Below are positions 1-10,672 of a stretch of 64,000 nt of DNA, one piece after another. Made by a program: the position numbers and the translations under genes. Position 1 is the stretch's first letter; each line of letters starts with the position of its first letter. The DNA is from Diabrotica undecimpunctata (taxonomy: Eukaryota > Arthropoda > Insecta > Coleoptera > Chrysomelidae): positions 135,298,976 through 135,362,975 of the forward strand of contig NC_092806.1 of the NCBI RefSeq assembly GCF_040954645.1, written 5' to 3'. Under the pieces are notes generated by a model. The model saw nothing but the letters and a program-made list of their open reading frames with translations. It did no database searches and was not told the DNA's origin.

Positions 1-840
1 TCTTCGAGTAAATCATCTTCGAGATTTTGTGGATTAGCAGTAGAGAAAAAAAAGGGCTTACATGGGTAGCTTGTTTTCCGGTGAAATTTTTTAACAGAAG
101 GGCCAAACACTAAGTTTATCCACTCTACAAAGAATTTGCTGGTGACCCACGCCTTCGGATTTGCCCTGTACATAACTTGCAGTTTTTCTTTTAAAATCCG
201 AGGTGTCTTAAAGGCTCGGCGATTTTCCGAATGGTAAACTAGCAGATGCTTGATTTTGAAGTCGCCACTCGCATCGGCGCAAAGTGCTAGTGTTAATCTA
301 TCCTTCACGGGTTTATGACCTGACATCGTTTTCTCCTCTGTCGTTATGTAAGTCCTATTCGGCATCCTTTTCCAGAAAAGCCTTGTCTCGTCACAGTTGA
401 AGACTTGCTGGGGAAGCACTATTTGGCTTCTATCAGTTCGGAAAACAACGTTTTTGATGTAAACCTTAGTTTACCGCATTCCCACATTTACCACATCCGA
501 ACTTGCTGCCTCACCATTCCTGACGACGGACTGTATATCGGTCCTTTTCCTAAAGTTAAAGTTAAGCGAGTCTCCCGATTCTTCGTCTGTGGTTCAGCAA
601 ATAACCGTAAATCGCTCGTGCTTTCTCACATATAATTCTTGGTGTTAGGATTCCTCCTTAAACCTTCTCTGTCACCCACACCACCAGTAGTTTCTCCATA
701 TTTTTATACATGTGGCAAGCATGATAGAGTCGAATGTAGCGAAATAGTGTGCGAATCTTCGTATTTTAAATCTTGCTCTCATCTCAAAGCAAAATATCGC
801 TCACTCGGCTGCTCGTATCTTAAAATACTCGTATATTAGG
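1..840 (-). pseudogene. Tigger/pogo-like DDE transposase remnant, truncated by the window edge
   Basis: Read right to left, this strand holds a CENP-B-type DNA-binding remnant near 600-700 (IICEKARAIY) and then the start of a DDE_1 catalytic domain. That domain carries the motif FNCDETRLFWKRMP near 360-400, whose Asp is the first catalytic acidic residue. It continues as GHKPVKDRLTL and NPKAWVTSKFF down to base 1. Tigger/jerky-type transposases move DNA by cut-and-paste. The copy is dead: the DNA-binding part contains stops, and the frame shifts near 415, just before the catalytic motif. The later catalytic residues would lie left of the window. No terminal inverted repeat can be seen. Confidence 0.75.
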
Positions 841-2395
841 GCACTCGTATATAGAAGTACCACTATATTACAAAGAAGATCTTTTAAAAAAGATTGATTA
901 ATGAGAGAAATGTTAAGGATTTTGTGGATGGAATTAAATCAAAATATTAGAATGTTTTTGATGATGTAATTCAATGTAATTCAACCCACTTGACATAAAT
1001 GTTTATGACATATATGTGCGAGGGAAACAGAATTTGTTTCTCTATAAAGAACGTCAAAAAATAAAACCTGCTATTCACTGTTTTAACAGTAAACTTAGAT
1101 ATATAAGGAAACAACTCTGCTTGCAAAGCAACATAATAAAACACATACTGCTGATGAATCGGTTAAATATTGTCAAATAATTAAGAACTAAAAAAGCAAG
1201 CAATAAAAACTGAAAAACGCACTGCTTGTGCTAATCTAACTAACAAATCTAGTAATAAAAGTACGACAATATGGAGTATCGTAAAAAAGAAGTAATATAA
1301 GGAAAATATTTTAAAAAATGTACACTTAACATCCGAATGCATTATACCTGAAAACAGCTGCTTTAAGGTAAAGTGAATAAGAATAATTATTTTAAGACAC
1401 AAATATGTTCAAATAAAAATACATTAAGGAGAATATTTTGTTTGGCAATTGGTCGAAATTTTACTGCACTATAAATTGGGCCTCTCGGCGAGACAAAAAC
1501 CGTGGGTTCGGAAACTATATACTTATCTTACTTTTTTTAGACTTTCCCGCATACAGTTTGATTACAAGAATGAACGGCATGGCATGAGGATTTCGTAAAC
1601 GGTAAAAGATAAGGAGTGGGCTCAAAATCGAGAACGCAGCAGAGTAGGTACCCACAGTTCAGTACTGGAGCCTTTCGATACGGAATTTTACCTGACGGGC
1701 GCCAACGTCTCATTTTTTATTTGATGACAAATGGGAGGAAGAAAGGTTGTTTGTTTTTTGATTCGAGGAAATGGAATTGGTCGGCTTTACGTGGACACAA
1801 CAACCAGGCGTTAAATTTATAATCCGACTCTCTTTAATGTCCTGATAATGGCAGAAAAATTGGTTTTACTGTGTAAATGTCTTGTTATGATCAGGAAGTT
1901 GTTTTATTGAAATGAATTTTCTTACTTTTTTCTAATTTACAGTACCGGAATATCTCGGATTTGATGTTCGGATGTTATTTCTTTCCCGAACTTTGTGGTT
2001 TTCTTGGGGGTTCAGAGTTAAAAAAAGATTTTATAAAATATATAGCGAAAAACAGCTACAATACAATAGCTTTTTTGGAAACAGTAGGCGATTTTGAAGA
2101 CTCGGTAAATGTAAAATAAGAAAGAAACATAATTTTCTACAAGCGAAAAGCTCTACAGTTCAAGGCATCATTGGCGTGAGCTTTTAAATTTGAGGGAATT
2201 AGCAAAATTTATTTATTATGGCAGAAACCACAATACTCAAGTACGGTTTCCTGGCTTTTAGAAACGGTCAAAGGTCATTTTATAGTCTTTACCTACTACG
2301 GGGTGCGGGTATGTTGCTCCTTTTCTGCATATTAATTAATTTAACAGGTTTATTTCATACTATTCTTCTAGTCTGATAAATTATCAGTCTGTCCC
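841..2395. other. AT-rich stretch without recognised genes
   Basis: Short reading frames only, none with a recognisable domain. No clear repeat structure was found. Confidence 0.5.
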
Positions 2396-2653
2396 ATGGA
2401 TTCTATGGAGGGGGACAAAAAATTGACAAGGACAGAAAAAAGTTACCCGAATAAGACGACACTTTATATAGGAACAACATATAATGTACGTTTTCTACTA
2501 TTCGATGAAAGACTTACTGAACTTGAGTGCGAACTAGAAAACATAAAGTGGGACATAGTCGGTCTCAGAGAAGTCAGAAGACGTGGTGAACACTTAATTA
2601 AACTAAAATCAGGACATAGTTTTTACCACGTAGCGTATATAGCAGATACATAA
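2396..2653 (+). pseudogene. Non-LTR retrotransposon endonuclease fragment (N-terminal part)
   Basis: The 85-residue frame resembles the beginning of the apurinic-like endonuclease of RTE-type retroelements, around the WDIVGLREVRR motif; intact copies read WD(I/V)(I/V)G(L/I)(S/Q)E(V/T)R. The Glu of this motif belongs to the catalytic metal site in the EEP fold. The rest of the endonuclease and the reverse transcriptase are missing. A C-terminal fragment on the same strand follows about 70 bases later, so this may be one element with a large internal deletion. Confidence 0.6.
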
Positions 2654-2723
2654 TATAGCACAATAGCTCAGAGGAAAATGGAAAGATCAATGCTGAGTAT
2701 ATAGCTTCGTGACTTGAGTTAGA

Positions 2724-2951
2724 AATGAAGACTTAAGACGAAAAACAAGCGTTACCGACGTAATTTCCCGAATTGCCACACTGAAATGGAACTGGGCCGG
2801 ACACAGTGATGAAAAGTGGACGAAGATATTGCTTGAGTGGAGGCCGAGGTTGGAACTGTCGAGAAATTGGATGAAAAGTACTCAAGATAGAACAAAATGG
2901 ACAAAAATGAGGGATGCCTATGCCCAGCAGTCGACGCAAAGGGCTGGGTGA
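2724..2951 (+). pseudogene. Non-LTR retrotransposon C-terminal fragment with TGATG tail
   Basis: The frame encodes the end of an RTE-like polyprotein: NEDLRRKTSVTDVISRIATL, then KWNWAGH, an EWRPR block and a final DAYAQQ segment. This region is C-terminal to the RT thumb in the family and occurs in several other copies in the window. The stop is followed by a TGATGATGG-type simple repeat, the usual 3' tail of this group. The middle of the C-terminal domain is shortened compared with the copy at 19018-19345. Confidence 0.7.
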
Positions 2952-3042
2952 TGATGGTGATGATTATTCTAGCAGAAATTTTCACTTATTTACTAAGAAA
3001 CTAATAACCTTTTTAATATTTTCTGATCTTTATATTTATGTA

Positions 3043-3887
3043 TATACAGGGTGTTTCAAAAAAGGTAACACCGTCTCTAGGATAGGTAAATAACTAAAAA
3101 ATAATTGGGATTTTCTTAGTAAAAGATTTTTGTAACGCCATCCTTTTTCAAGATTTAAGCGTTGAAGAAAAAAAATTACACATTTTTTACGATTTTGCTG
3201 AAATTACTGGCAACATCGTAATGAAATTTTATACGAATATGTTTTGGAAGCTGATACATCTCAACTTTTTTAAGGGTAGAATTATTAATCAAAATTTCAA
3301 GTGAACGTAAACATCATACAATTTTACACCAAAAAGGTACTCTTGGTACTCTTCATAATTTTCAAATCAAAATATTCCGGAAACCGTACACAGTATGAAG
3401 TTTTACCAAGAGTATTGTTGTTTGTTTGTGTTTATATGACTGCGGACACTAAATCCATTTGCCAATCTTACAATTTTTACTCGTTTTTTCATTAGTCATT
3501 GTTTTTACCAAGAGTTTTTTTTGTGTGTAAAATTGTATGATGTTTAAGTTCACTTGAAATTTTGATTAATAATTCTACCTCCAAAAAAGTTATGTTGAAT
3601 AATACTTGGTACAAACCTTGTAACTAGCGCCCTCTATGAGAGTAAGATATAAAAACAAATTCATTAGATGTATCAGCTTCCAAAACATATTCGTATAAAA
3701 TTTCATTACAATGTTGCCAGTAGTTTCAGTAAAATCATAAAAAATGTGTAATTTTTTTTTCTTCGACGCCCTTTATCTAGAAAAGGGATGGCGTTACAAA
3801 AAATGTTTCCTAGGCAAACCCCAATTTTTTTTTCAATTTTTACTTATTCTAAAGACGGTGTTACCTTTTTTTGAAACACCCTGTATA
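3043..3887. mobile_element. Fold-back MITE with inverted arms of more than 300 bp
   Basis: The segment starts TATACAGGGTGTTTCAAAAA and ends with the inverse complement of the same word. The match continues inwards for more than 200 bases on each side, for example the shared block around AATATGTTTTGGAAGCTGAT at 3237-3256 and its inverse near 3671-3690. A further inner part (around AATTTTGATTAATAATTCTA) is also inverted. The ends abut TA/TATA, as expected for Tc1/mariner-type target duplication. There is no coding capacity for a transposase, so it is a non-autonomous element that could fold into a near-complete hairpin. The two arms differ by scattered substitutions and small indels, so the copy is not fresh. 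Confidence 0.8.
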
Positions 3888-4856
3888 GGTATAATACTAT
3901 ACTGTTAGTGAAACTATAGCCTGCTATACTGTCAGTTGCGATTATAAGCTTATAGTAATTGAATAATGCGTTGACACAATTATTGTATGATAAAAAACGT
4001 ACTTTGTACACAAATACAAATTATTTCTAACATGTAATCGAAACGATACTTATCGATAAGACCCGAATTTCACACGCATTTTGACAAATATTTATGTCGG
4101 TATCTTAAAAATAAAGTTCGATGCGTTTTCTTAGAAATGCCATATTAGTATTTGGTATTATCATTAAATTTAAATACGCAAATGATAACAGTTAGATTTT
4201 ACGAACAATTTATATAGGTATTTCACAAATTAAACCTAACACATAGGTTTTATTTTCTGGATTTTTTGTTACTTAAAAAATCACCAACCGAAAATTTCCA
4301 ACATTATATTATAGGAGCCTTTAACAAACCTAACTTACATTCTTACTTTACAACATTTTTACTTTGCAACCAATTCTGGAGGTAATTTTTCAAACATGCT
4401 GGGTTTAGTAATCTTTATACTTATGTGCGGGTAGGAGATTATATTACATAGATAGAAAAATATCAATAAGCCTTCTTTTACAAAACCATTTGACACACCT
4501 TTTAAGAACGCTTATCATAAAGTTTCGCTGGATAGTATACTTTATCTTTGCTAATGTAGATTTTGAAAAATTTATATCATTTTAATACTTATAGACCCTG
4601 TAGTAGTGATAGATATATAATACGACCGATTACATTTCTATTTTTCTCTTACCGTGAATCTTCCATCGGAGTTTAGAATCCAAGGTCATTGCTAAATACT
4701 TTGTCGTGATTAAGTATACAATTATATATCACTTATCTCTAGTGGGTACCAAGATTCTAGTACTTTATTTGCGAAGATTACTATGACCGAACAGTTTTCA
4801 CTGCAATTTTTAATATTTTAACCCCAACTGTTAATGCTCTCTTCTCTTTTATAATT
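3888..4856. other. AT-rich stretch without recognised genes
   Basis: No domain-bearing frame, tandem repeat or element terminus was recognised. Confidence 0.5.
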
Positions 4857-5330
4857 TTACCTATAGCTAGTAAAGCTTGGAACCAATTCAAAGAAATACC
4901 TTGAATTCGGTAGAAATTTAATTTTTTTTATCAAAATGTCGTGATCTACACAGTCAAAAGCTTTATCAGTCACAAAAAAGAGTGGCAGAACAGTTTCCAC
5001 AAAAGGAAAGTGCCACCCAGAAGTCAAGAATAAATTTAGGAATTTAGAGAGTTCTGAGCGAAAAAAATCATACATCAACGTCAGGTTTTCGAGGAGAGTT
5101 TGCTGAGAGTGTCAAACTTGGTATATAATGCTTCATGATCAAATAGTCCCACATTAATAATTGTAGAGCGGACATCAAGGGTGAGAAATCTGAGAAAATA
5201 TAATCAACTATGGCATATGTTGTTTGAGTAATTCTTGTAAGAGAATTAACGTGCATTGTGAGACAGACCATACGATTCGAATATAATGACCAAGGGTAGC
5301 ATAAGCAGCAGCGTAATTTATATTGAAGTC

Positions 5331-5751
5331 TTCTTCTTTTTATATAGACATGGCGTCTGTTTTTCAATGTGCCTCCAGTAAGTTATCCTTCTATCGTTTT
5401 CGTGATCTTCCTACTGATCGTCTTCCTATTGGGGAACCGTCTCTTGCCGTCTTTACTACTCTATTGTTTTCATTCGGCTTATATGATCGTTCCATTCTAC
5501 TCTTCTATTTCTTACCCAGTCCTTGATGTTCTCCACCTTGCATTTACGTCGTATATCTGTACTTCTAGCTCTGTCCCATAGTGTCTTACCATCAATTTTT
5601 TTAAGTGTTTTCATCTCGGCTGTTTCTAACATCCTTTTTGTCCTCTCTGTGTCAGGTCTTGTTTCTGTCGCGTATGCCATTGTTGGTCTGATGACTGTTT
5701 TGTAAATTCTGCCTTTCGTTTCTTTCCCGATATTTTTATTTCTCCAATATA
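5331..5751 (-). mobile_element. Nested 5'-truncated non-LTR element with 13-bp target duplication
   Basis: A C-terminal RT-element fragment (RIYKTVIRPTMAYATETR near 5660-5715, then DIRRKCKVENIKDWVRNRR) lies inside the endonuclease of the surrounding CR1-like element. The 13-base word TTATATTGAAGTC occurs directly on both sides (5318-5330 and 5752-5764), a perfect target-site duplication. The 3' end on this strand carries an A/GAA-rich tail (AAAAAGAAGAA). The insertion is 421 bases, so almost the whole 5' part was lost on insertion. The duplication also doubles the DFNI codons of the host element, which confirms the site. Confidence 0.85.
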
Positions 5752-6953
5752 TTATATTGAAGTCATTGCATAGAATTTTTCTGCCTTTATTGGGCAGGTC
5801 ATGTAACAAATCTAGCGGATTCTGAAAAAATAGTTGCGTGGAAGAGTCAGGTGATCTATAAATGCACAAGAATGTATAGATTAAGATTCTTATTAAAAAC
5901 TAAGGAAAACTCAACGAATTTTCATTTAACAGAAAGTCATACCATTATTTGTAGAAAGAATTAGCAATTGTGATATATTTTTCTACAAAAAAGGCTCGTT
6001 GACTTCAAGCCAGTGCTCTGTAACCACATCTATCGGAGGAAATCCTAATTCCTCTAGAAACAAAAAGAGTTCATCTGTTTTATATCTCATAGAACGAATA
6101 TTAATCAGAACCATGCTAAAATTGTCATCACTAAATTAATTTGAGCTTTCTAGTCCCACGGAACAAATGGTATTGTTTAAAAATTTCGTTTTGGTGAGAC
6201 AACGGAATAGTAATTTCGTCGACATTCTCTTGATTTTTGAAGGTGAATAATTCTTTTCGAAGTGAGAAAGGACCTAAAAGCAGCAAGATCAGCTTCCACC
6301 TCAGTTGGATGAATTCCACAGACATTGTTAAATTCTGTAAAGATTTTTCGTAGATCTTCTGTCTTAGTGGGAAGTTCTTTGGAAGCCAAAAAGAGTTTAA
6401 CGCTTATGTTGGTAAATCCATCGTAACATATTGAAGCAAGTTGGCCGTGTAGAAAATCAAGATGTAGAATGGCTTTTAAGATATCCCGTTTTCTTAAGCT
6501 TTCTAGAAGATATCGATTGTTTGTTATTAGTTAATCTAACTCTTGGTGGGGTCAGAGGATCCAGATTTATCAATGGTTCCAAAGTATCTTTCTTAATAAA
6601 ATTAATATGGGAATGGAAAGGATTACTAGATTTGCAAATTTCGATGGCCTGCTTGTCTGTGAGTCTTTTGTGTTTTTATTTCATTTTTGTTATTGCTTGA
6701 AATGGTAATTGTATTTTCCAAACTAACGGGGCTTCTGATGTTCTTCGGACTCATATTTGACTCAGATGTAGGTGTTGGTTCGGAATATGAGGATTCTATA
6801 AACCATTTAATGTTTACACTAGGTGACCAAATTTCCTTATTAAACAATAACTTAATGGAGGTTTAAGATTTTATACCTATTTTGAATGAAGACCACACGC
6901 TGTGTCGGCATCTTTAAGGAGGGCATAACATTTAATACATTTCTTGGTACCTA

Positions 6954-7237
6954 GCTTCTCTTTAATGTAGTGGACCACTTGTATATTGCGATTAAGTTGC
7001 TAATAACTACATAATGACATTTATCTTCTGTAATTTTTGACGTTTGCTCTGAAATTGATTCGAAATGTTGAGGGTCTTCAGTTTGGGTACCTGGTGCTTC
7101 TCTTTAATGTAGTGAACCACTTGTATATTGCGGTTAAGTTGCTAATAACTACATAATGGAATTTATCTTCTGTAATTTTTGACGTTTGCTCTGAATTTGA
7201 TTCGAAATGTTGAGGGTCTTCGGTTTGGGTACCTGAG
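6954..7237. repeat. Two-copy 142-bp tandem duplication
   Basis: The sequence from GCTTCTCTTTAATGTAG at 6954 recurs at 7096 with only a few differences. A GGTACCT-like word bounds each unit, with a third, partial boundary at about 7230. It lies in the ORF1-like part of the minus-strand CR1-like remnant. One unit length is not a multiple of three, so it also disrupts the frame. Confidence 0.85.
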
Positions 7238-7240
7238 GTG

Positions 7241-8943
7241 GCATATATTATATATTTTTCTTCAATACCTCTTTTTCGTTGGTATAGTAGATAATTTGTT
7301 AGTAAAATTAATATGATTAAATATTTTACTGATGTTTGAAGAGAGTCTTTCTAACTCCATCTTAATCTCAGTTGAATTTGGGTCTTGGACTTGAACCTTG
7401 GAAGTGTCATCGAAACATCCGAAAAAACGGATGTTATAATGAAAATATCTTGTTCCATCTGCCTTATAGATTTTAAAACATTTTCAGAATTCAGCAGGTT
7501 ATTTATTTTATGGATCTCGTCAATTTTGTTGTATATATTTTGTGCAATATTTTGTTAGAGTTGAAGGGGAAATGACAGGTACACTAATCTACTTAGTTCG
7601 ACAAGGATGCATATGTTTACCACTCTTATGCAACATCTACAAAGAAGACATATTTCAGGAAACTAGACGTAATGTTATTCATTCAATGTCAGCATCATCT
7701 ATTTGTACTCATTAAAAGTCATAGATTTTATATACGCCTTGTACATTTTGTTTTAAGACCACCAGATTATAGCCCCCTACACAAATTCTTCTACGGTTCT
7801 TCAAAAAAATTGATTGTCATTGATAACGTCCATTATATCACGTATTTTATTCGATTATTATTTAGCATGCAATTGTTCCGGGTAAATTTTTATTATATAC
7901 AATATTCTCTGTAATATTTTAACAAAAAATAAATAAATTTTTGCGCATTCTTACTGAAATAGTGTCGATTGTACAATCCAAGCAACACGACGAATCTGTT
8001 GAGAAAATAATAAAAATTGCTTAAAATTTGTCACCTGTATTGTTTTATTATTTTATTGATCAAAATAAGAATATAATTTATTATAGAACGAAGATATGTT
8101 AATTAAACAATAACAGTCACGGCGAGTATCCTGTATAAAAATCGTAAACAGATCACCCTATACATTATGCATATTTACGATGACACATAGTTGTAACAAC
8201 GTTGGATAAAGAACGAGACGCAGCATGGGTCCATTTCTGGCCCATTAAAAGAATGTCTACCTTCCTCCGATAATTCCTATCGCCTATCTTAAGTGTGTCG
8301 AGCCATCAGTTGAACTGGATGTGGCTCCACTAACAGAATAAAAACTAAGATGGGCCGATATTAATTACAGGTTTTTGAAATTACTGTATCTGCTGGCCTG
8401 CCATTGGGTAATTAATATTTGTTTTTATCATGTCCAGCCGATAAAGGAGTAGAAGGATAATACTAATTAGAGTATATTAAAATGTTATCAGTAGTAGTAA
8501 AGCCTACAAGAATATACCAATTACAAAAGCATTTAGCAATTAAAGTAGGAATAAAAATATTAAGGATTTATATAAATGTGAAACTTTGATTACAGTTTAA
8601 TTTTTATACATTCTGCATATTGTTTCCAATTTTTTTTTAATTCCGATAGATCCATCCTTAAATCTTGTTATAGTCTCATTATTTTTTTTTTTTTTTGGTC
8701 AGCAAGAAGCAACAACAAACCTGACACCGTAACATTTATAAGAATTAGACTTTTATGCTGAATGAGCCACGTTAAACGGATGCAAGAGAATGAAATAACA
8801 AAGAAAATAATAAGGAAGACACCAGTAGAAAGAAGATGAAAAGACCCAAGTTAAATACGTGGATCAAGAGGAACAAGATATTAAACAACTCAACAACAAA
8901 CCCAAGCCATTAAAATAAACCGAGTAGTCAGACATGGAGGCAG
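7241..8943. other. AT-rich stretch, mostly unassigned
   Basis: Nothing firm is seen. The last 200 bases (8740-8943) are A-rich and have the look of non-LTR retroelement sequence upstream of the next entry, but no motif can be placed. Confidence 0.4.
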
Positions 8944-9330
8944 ATGCAGATTGAAAATGTGGAAAACTTTACGTATCTTGGAAGAGTCATAACAAAAAGC
9001 GGAGGTACAGAAGACGATATTCGTATGAGGATACGAAAAGCTCAACAAGCATTCAGCATGCTCAACCCTGTTTGGAGGTCTGACGAGTATACTACAAAGA
9101 CAAAGATCCACATATTCCAGCCAAATGGCATGTCTGTTCTACTATACGGATGTGAAACCTGGAAAGTGACAAAAACCCTTACTGATAAACTGCAGGTCTT
9201 TATTAATAAATGTCTACGACGAATTGTTCGTATTTTCTGGCCTAACATCATCAGAAAAAATAAATCCAGTATTGCAAATATTGCCCGAGAGTGGAATCCC
9301 CAAGAAAGAAGATGCCCAGTACAAACTTAG
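8944..9330 (+). pseudogene. Non-LTR retrotransposon RT thumb/C-terminal fragment
   Basis: The frame starts with VENFTYLGRVITKSGGTEDD, the block that follows the RT palm in RTE-like elements. It goes on through IRMRIRKAQQAF and VLLYGCETWKVTKT to LRRIVRIFWP. These motifs place it between the catalytic YADD/FADD box and the far C-terminus. It is upstream of, and on the same strand as, an RT palm fragment at 9730-10672, so the order is reversed from that in an intact element. Confidence 0.75.
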
Positions 9331-9405
9331 AGAATATTCATTATGGACGAGATAAGATGTCAAGGAAAGTATTGGAATGAGGTGAAGGCTTAGCGCAAAA
9401 TACCT

Positions 9406-9508
<103 letters not shown>

Positions 9509-9566
9509 CATGGAGGTCCCATATTACCAAAACTGATTGCTGGATTGAACCCAATTAGATATTAAC

Positions 9567-9620
9567 ATAAACTGACAATATCTAAACGATATTGTCAGTT
9601 TATCACAGTAAACTGTGATA
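9567..9620. repeat. Two adjacent perfect hairpins
   Basis: Arms 9567-9582 and 9588-9603 are perfect 16-base inverse complements around a 5-base loop (TAAAC). The next pair, 9601-9609 and 9612-9620, gives a 9-base perfect stem around AA. The two stems overlap by three bases (9601-9603), so only one can form fully at a time. Function unknown. Confidence 0.9.
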
Positions 9621-9729
9621 AAAGTAAAACCATGACACACTATGAAATTATATCCCTTTACAGGCAATACATTCGAAGAAGAGAAACTTACTGAAAAGTG
9701 GTCAAAAAATTTCGGTAAAATTCAGCAAG

Positions 9730-10672
9730 AGCTGAAAAAAGTCAAGCGAATGAACGTGAGATGCACAGCGAGGAACAGGTTTAAGTCTACTGTTACCAAG
9801 AATGTATTAACGGAGAGAGTATACCGGAGGAATGGAGGACATCGTTTAACAAGACAATACATAAGAAGGTAAGTAAAGATGTATGTGACAATTATCGAGG
9901 AATCGCAGTCCTTAGCACCATCTCGAGAGTTTATGGAAAACTCATCAAAAAGAGAATGGAATTCTGTGATATGGAGGCAGAAGAACAGGCTTACTTTAGA
10001 GCAGGTAGATCAACTATTGACCATCTGTTTACTGTTACCCAGCTAATCGAAAAAATAGTAGCACGAAATCAACCAATACATCTCCTCTAAGTGGACCTTA
10101 AAAAAGCTTATGATAGTGTGCCTCAACAAACACTTTGGGAAGCTCTCGAGAAAACAAATATTAGTGTAACCTTAATCAAGGCTGTTCAAAACCTCTACAA
10201 GAACAACAAAAATAAAATAAAGAAAGGTCAGGAGGTATCCAAGAGTTTCACTATCTGCAAAGGACTCAACAAAGATGCTGCGTGTCTCCTACTTTGTTTA
10301 AGATCTACTCGGAGCAAGCGATGAAGACGTGGGAAAGAAAATGCAGAGACATGGGAATTCCTCTAAACGACGCAATATTGTACACATTGAGTTTTGCAGA
10401 CGACCAGATAGTGATGACCCAAGACTATGAAGACCTCGAATATATGACCCGGGACCGAGATAAATGGAGACTGGAAATCAGAAGACGGAAAATTGGGACA
10501 ACTGGCAAATGTACAAAAGCAGTGTATTAGCTAATATCTCAAAAAAAGCGTCTAGGAAGAGAATCAACAATTAGGTGGCTAGATGACGAAGAAAAAGATC
10601 TCCAGGAGCTAGACATAAGAGAATGGAGATGTTGGGCAAAGAACCGAATCAAGACATTCGACTCGACAAAGT
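9730..10672 (+). pseudogene. Non-LTR reverse transcriptase remnant (RTE-like)
   Basis: RT motifs follow in order across several frames. CDNYRGIAVLSTISRVYGKL (near 9885) is the RT fingers. LKKAYDSVPQQTLWEAL (near 10095) holds the first catalytic Asp region. GCCVSPTLFKIY lies near 10280, and LSFADDQIVMTQDYEDLEYM near 10390 holds the catalytic FADD. The end has a WLDDEEKDLQELDIREWR-type terminus (10560-10640) typical of RTE-like C-termini. A deletion removes the thumb region between FADD and the terminus, and stops and frameshifts make it inactive. Confidence 0.8.

Larger units (their letters stand above)
4857..7240 (-). mobile_element. CR1/Jockey-like non-LTR retrotransposon remnant, with a nested insertion
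   Basis: Running from high to low coordinates the parts come in element order. First is an ORF1-like stretch (7240-6131) with a CIKCYALLKDADTAC segment. Then comes the start of an EEP endonuclease (near 6120-5990: LINIRSMRYKTDELFLFLEE, then VTEHWLE). More endonuclease follows (5870-5765: CIYRSPDSSTQLFF, then a degenerate DFNI motif) and (5330-5068: RITQTTYAIVDYIFSDFSP). The start of the RT palm is near 4940-4970 (DKAFDCVDHDILI). The rest of RT is missing. Stops and frameshifts occur throughout. The endonuclease is split at 5331-5751 by another retroelement. Exact clade is uncertain; CR1 or Jockey fits the motifs. Confidence 0.7.
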
